Shown: positions 60,001 to 64,000 of the stretch, one piece after another | Position numbering within the stretch: position 1 is the first letter of the stretch | How the letters are laid out: each line of letters starts with the position of its first letter | DNA from: Monilinia fructicola | Taxonomy: Eukaryota > Ascomycota > Leotiomycetes > Helotiales > Sclerotiniaceae | Direction of reading: 5' to 3' | DNA: 64,000 nucleotides | NCBI GenBank assembly: GCA_008692225.1 | Contig: VICG01000006.1 | Location: 160,001-224,000, forward strand | The notes under the pieces: model-generated | Databases searched by the model: none | What the model was told of the DNA's origin: nothing | What the model saw: only the letters and a program-made list of their open reading frames with translations | Made by a program: the position numbers and the translations under genes

Positions 60001-63000
60001 TCCAAACATATGTTTTTCTATGGATGCCCAGCCATCTCTCAGTTTCTCTTCTGCTCCTTGTAAAAGCTGTTCAAGACTCCATGAGTCATTTCCCACTAAC
60101 ACCTTTGTCTTTGTTGCCTTCTCCCAGTCTTCTCTGACAATTTGTGCATAGTTCACGGAGGACTGCGGATCATGAACTTCAAGAAAAGTAGTTCTCAAAA
60201 TTGGCGAATTTCCAATAACATGATCCACAGCGCGCAACAACTTTTCCTCTTGAGTAGATGCATTTAGTTGGAAGAGATGAACGGTAAAGTATCTCCTGAA
60301 ATTTGACTGGACCATTTCTTTCAAGATACTTTCTTGCAATGGTGTAGCTGGAAAGACTCGTCCATGATCCAAAGGAAGCCTAGGCTTCAAATGGGCTTCG
60401 AGCCCTTTGTTGATCTTTATCAGTTCTTCCATAGATGAAAAATTGTGTCTTGTTTAGAATCTGAAACTCTCGCATTTTCCAGAATTTTTGACGATAGTTT
60501 GACACTTGATAATTTCGCTGACAGATAGTTCAATTCCGTTCTTCCGCAGTCGTGAGGATAGCTTGATTACATCAATGCTATCAAGTCCAAGTTCGAAAAT
60601 TGATCTACGTTCATCGATGTGTATCTTATCAAGCTTCGCCAGGATTGCAACCTCGCTACAAACGACCTCTTGTTGCTGTTTTGTTAGGGCTGAGATTACA
60701 ACTTGATCCGGCGAGCTAAAAAATTGGTGGTTTCGAACGTGAGCTGGAGATAAACTTCGACTGGTTATCTGGTTTGTTGCTACCGAATTCAATTTCTCTT
60801 TTTTCGCTGCTAAGAATATCCTGAATCGTTTTAGCTAAAACATCGGCCAGAATACTCAAAATGGATTCTGTCGCAACCGAACTTTTTCCAACAAGTTGCA
60901 AAGAAAGCTGATTGTTGCTGTGGTCTAAAGTGGCTTCGAGTGCCAGTGGATACTACATGGTAATTAGCTTGAATTGATATCCAGAAATAAATGTTTTCAC
61001 TTACATCAGCAACAACATCTTCACTAACAACAGTTTCTCTCCCCAGACGATTCAAAAATCGTTCCTCATTAACATCCGGACGTTGGAACACAAATAGGAT
61101 ATCAAAAAGCGGTCCGCTGGTTCCAGCAGAAATCCATTTCCTAATGTGTGCTAAAGGTGTGTGCTGGAATCCTTGCATCTTCATATTTATAGAGTGGCAC
61201 TGCTCTACCAAAGATGATACCTGAGTTCCAGATTTGATGGGAAGATGGAAAGGCACAGTGTTGAAAAGGGGTCCGGCAACTTTCTCAACTTCTTCAAAAT
61301 CCATTGTTCTACCAGACGTCACGATGCCAATTGTTGTTATATTTGGGGAAATGACTAGCTGAATCGTTGCCATCCATGCTGCTTGAATGATAGCCTGTGG
61401 TGCAACAGATATGGCCTTCCGTACTTTCTCAAAATTTTGTAGGTTCAAAGAACGACTATACACAAAATCTCCTCGATTTTCGGATTGACGAGACAAAACA
61501 TAAGGAGACCACGTCCTCAAGTGAGATTTCCAGAAGACTTCCGCTTCAGGGACTATTGCCAATGGCCCATACGCCAACGAAGAATGGAAATCTGGCCCAT
61601 ATTGAATGTTCGGTTCATTATGGAATTCGTCGGAAAGATAATTTAGCATCATTCCAAGACTATTTCCGTCATATAGTCCATGGAAAATATTCAAGATCAG
61701 CTTATCTTGAGTTTCTAGACCGCTTTTCTCCAAAAACCACGGACTCTTGAGCATATCTGTCTTATTCAAGTATCCTGGCGTACTTGTGTATGACGATTCC
61801 ACAGATTTGAGAACCACTTGGGCAAACCCATCATTTGTAAGAACAAACTTTGTCCGCAGTATCTGAAGGTGTGAAACAACACGATCCCATGCAGTAGCGA
61901 GTTCTTCGAAATAAACTCCCATTTTTAAACCGTACTGGAGTCTATTGAAGTAGAGCGGTTCATCACTCTCAAGGAATTTGTAGATCATTCCTTCCTGGAC
62001 AGGGGTACAAGGTGCAATACACTCGATCTTATCGATTGAAACCCCGAGCTCCTTGCAAATGGCCATAATATGCTGTTGAGAGAATCCTGCGATATTTTGT
62101 TTGGCAGCAGTCAGGTATAGATTTTCCTTGCTCTCATCTGGATTTGCAGCAAGGAGTGCTTTAACCAAGCTACCTATTGTGGGATTGCTTCTGACGGTGG
62201 CATTGGTCGCATTATTGTATCCGCAGTTTCGCAAGGAGTGAGAAAATGTGACCATCGTAATGGAGTCAATACCGAGTTGGAATATGTTTGAGCTTCGTGT
62301 TAACTCAGGGACTGCAACAGGAAACAATCCGACAATATCTTTCACGACATTCTTCTCTTTTTCCGTCCAATCCGCATGAATCTGCTCCGAAGAACTCAGA
62401 CTTTGAAGGTTTTCCAAACTCATGTCGTTGAATATTGCTGCAAGTTGTTTTGAGTCTGCTTTATTGTTTGCGTTGAGTGGAAGTGCTTTGATGGGAATAA
62501 AATGTGTAGGAACCATGTATCCAGGGAGACGCGATTTACAAGCATCTCTAATGAAGGGAACAACCCCACTGCCTTCCGATTCGTTCTGTACGGAGGCAAC
62601 AAAAAAGGTGACAAGCTGTTCTTTGGCTTGAGCTTGATGTTTTAAGACCAGCGTGACGACCTCTTCGAGATCATTCCTGCTTTTCTTGATTACTTCATTG
62701 ATTTCACTCAGCTCCAGACGCTGTCCACGAAGTTTGACTTGATCATCAGCACGACCTAGAAAAAGAAATGTACCATCATGTAAGATGCGAACGAGATCTC
62801 CAGTACGATATACCCGTTCATTAAACTTGCTAAGAGTGGGAAATCTTTCCGTGGTAAGTTCTGGGCGATTGAGGTATCCTTTTCCGACCAGTTTTCCGGA
62901 GACACAAAGTTCCCCAATGCCACCTCTTAGCACGGGCAACTCTGTACCTGGTTTCAAAACGAATGATCCTACGTTATCGAATTGAGGACCAATGTTGGAA

Positions 63001-64000
63001 GGCTTCCCATTCTTTGGTACTCGAGGATACATAGTGACACCAATGGTAGCTTCGGTCGGGCCATAGCCGTTGTAAATGCAAGCATGTTCACCCCATACAT
63101 CAAGAATTTCTTGCTTGAGTTGCTCACCACCTGTGATAAACACCCCTTTACATAATGATGGGACATCATCAGGGTGCAATAAGCGAGCAAGACTTGGTGT
63201 TAAATCGATATGAGTGATCCCTAGTTGTTGTATCGCGCCAGGTATGTCTTCGAATATCAGGTCTCTGGGGGCGGAAGCTACGCAAATTCCCACGCTCCAG
63301 CTCCAGAATTGTTCTAAAACACTAACATCGAAATGGAAAGACGCAAATTGTAGCCACTTTGAATCGGTAGTCCAATGACCAGCAAACAATCTTTGAAATG
63401 CGAGCATTGCTTGAATTGCATTTTCGTGAGTTAGCAAACACCCCTTTGGCGTCGTCCCGGTTGTCCCAGATGTGTAAAGACAATAAGAGATATCCGAGGA
63501 AGTAATTTCTCTCGAAAGTTGTGGCATCTCAGGTGAGAATTCACAAAGCACAGCTGGATCAGTGAGATCAATCATTTCACCATCTACAAAAGTTCTCAGA
63601 GTTTGAGCCGGATTACCCGCAGTAATGATCAATTTCGCGGCGGAATCCTCAACGATAAATTTCAAACGATCAGCGGGAGCATTAGGATCCAAAGCAACAT
63701 AACCACAACCAGCCTTCATGATGCCAATAATTGCAAACGAAGCCTCAGCACACTTGTCAAAACAAATAGCAATTATCTCGCCAGGAACACAGTCCCACGT
63801 ATATGGAGCATCTGAGCGACCTTATTAGCTTCATCTTCCAGCTGCTGATATGTCCATTTCTGGCTCCGATAATTTCCTGGCTCTAGACACGTTGCGAACT
63901 CCAACGCGACCTTGTCTGGCCATGTCTTAGCACCTCTTTCAACATACTGATGTAAAAGAGTTACGGAGTCTGGAAGGACTGGATCTTGAGCCGGTGTAAT
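57024..64000 (-). CDS. Siderophore NRPS (SidC/NPS2-type ferricrocin synthetase), 3' part, several frameshifts
   Basis: Runs off the window end; about 2,250 residues visible. Order is A-T-C-T-C-T-C, matching the end of the (ATC)3(TC)2 intracellular siderophore synthetases. Adenylation: WTYQQLEDEA (A1/A2 region), CLYTSGTTGTTPKG (A3), IYNGYGPTEA (A5), YRTGDLV, FLGRADDQVKLRG, LPLNANNKAD. Thiolation Ser motifs: FQLGIDSITM, FELGLDSIDV, FQLGLDSITI. Condensation histidine motifs: IFHGLYDG, ISHALYDGG and HIHHALYDG; the last C domain would cyclise and release the peptide. Real introns are 60954-61004 and 57156-57300; the last exon ends EEAGHWYEFLRDRV. The frame is broken by single-base changes near 63786, 60718-60723, 60485-60489, 60438-60442, 59758-59760, 59601, 59524-59528 and 58545-58556, mostly in homopolymers, with intact domain sequence between them. 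Product is inferred from architecture; ferricrocin stores iron inside hyphae and spores. Confidence 0.85.

Overview
The window is nuclear DNA from a filamentous ascomycete. Genes have short GT-AG introns (about 50-320 nt), long low-complexity intergenic stretches, and an AT-rich transposon island of the kind produced by repeat-induced point mutation (RIP). The gene set (siderophore NRPS, Egt2-like lyase, UMP1, RQT4/ASC-1, TTC27/EMW1, GYF protein, PUT1, PRO3, Hst3/4-type sirtuin) and a DUF6604-like gene fit Leotiomycetes, perhaps a Botrytis/Sclerotinia relative. The genus is inference only.

Layout. 1-4.8 kb: microsatellites, a prenylated ubiquitin-fold protein (+) and the proteasome maturation factor UMP1 (-). 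About 5.2-11.1 kb: a gene-free, AT-rich island of interleaved inverted repeats, MITE-like elements and very long (TAA)n/(TTA)n arrays. 11.3-13.4 kb: a soluble tandem ABC ATPase. 14.3-15.0 kb: a small unknown gene. 16.5-20.0 kb: an Hst3/4-type sirtuin whose catalytic domain is split by a roughly 490-residue insertion carrying a GAL4-type zinc cluster, the most unusual protein here. 21.7-25.3 kb: proline dehydrogenase and pyrroline-5-carboxylate reductase side by side. 27.9-30.0 kb: a broken DUF6604-like gene. 32.4-34.4 kb: a disordered unknown protein. 35.7-37.3 kb: an Egt2-like PLP lyase. 39.2-49.6 kb: RQT4/ASC-1, TTC27/EMW1 and a GYF-domain (Smy2/Syh1/GIGYF-like) gene in a row on the minus strand. 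52.0-53.3 kb: a disordered unknown. 55.0-55.9 kb: a Pro/Tyr-rich, glycine-zipper, His-tailed protein. 56.46-56.72 kb: a MITE. 57.0 kb to the window end: the 3' part of a multimodular NRPS with order A-T-C-T-C-T-C, matching the end of SidC/NPS2-type ferricrocin synthetases.

One theme crosses the window. Many otherwise good genes are broken by single-base indels, nearly all in homopolymer runs: the UBL protein, ABC ATPase, sirtuin, 34-kb gene, 55-kb gene and NRPS. Frame-matched protein reads through once one base is allowed for. This looks more like sequencing/assembly error than mass pseudogenisation, and affected genes are described as probably functional. Functional links visible here are proline breakdown with synthesis (PUT1/PRO3), ribosome-collision response (RQT4 near a GYF protein with an eIF4E-type binding motif) and iron/redox metabolism (siderophore NRPS, Egt2-like lyase).
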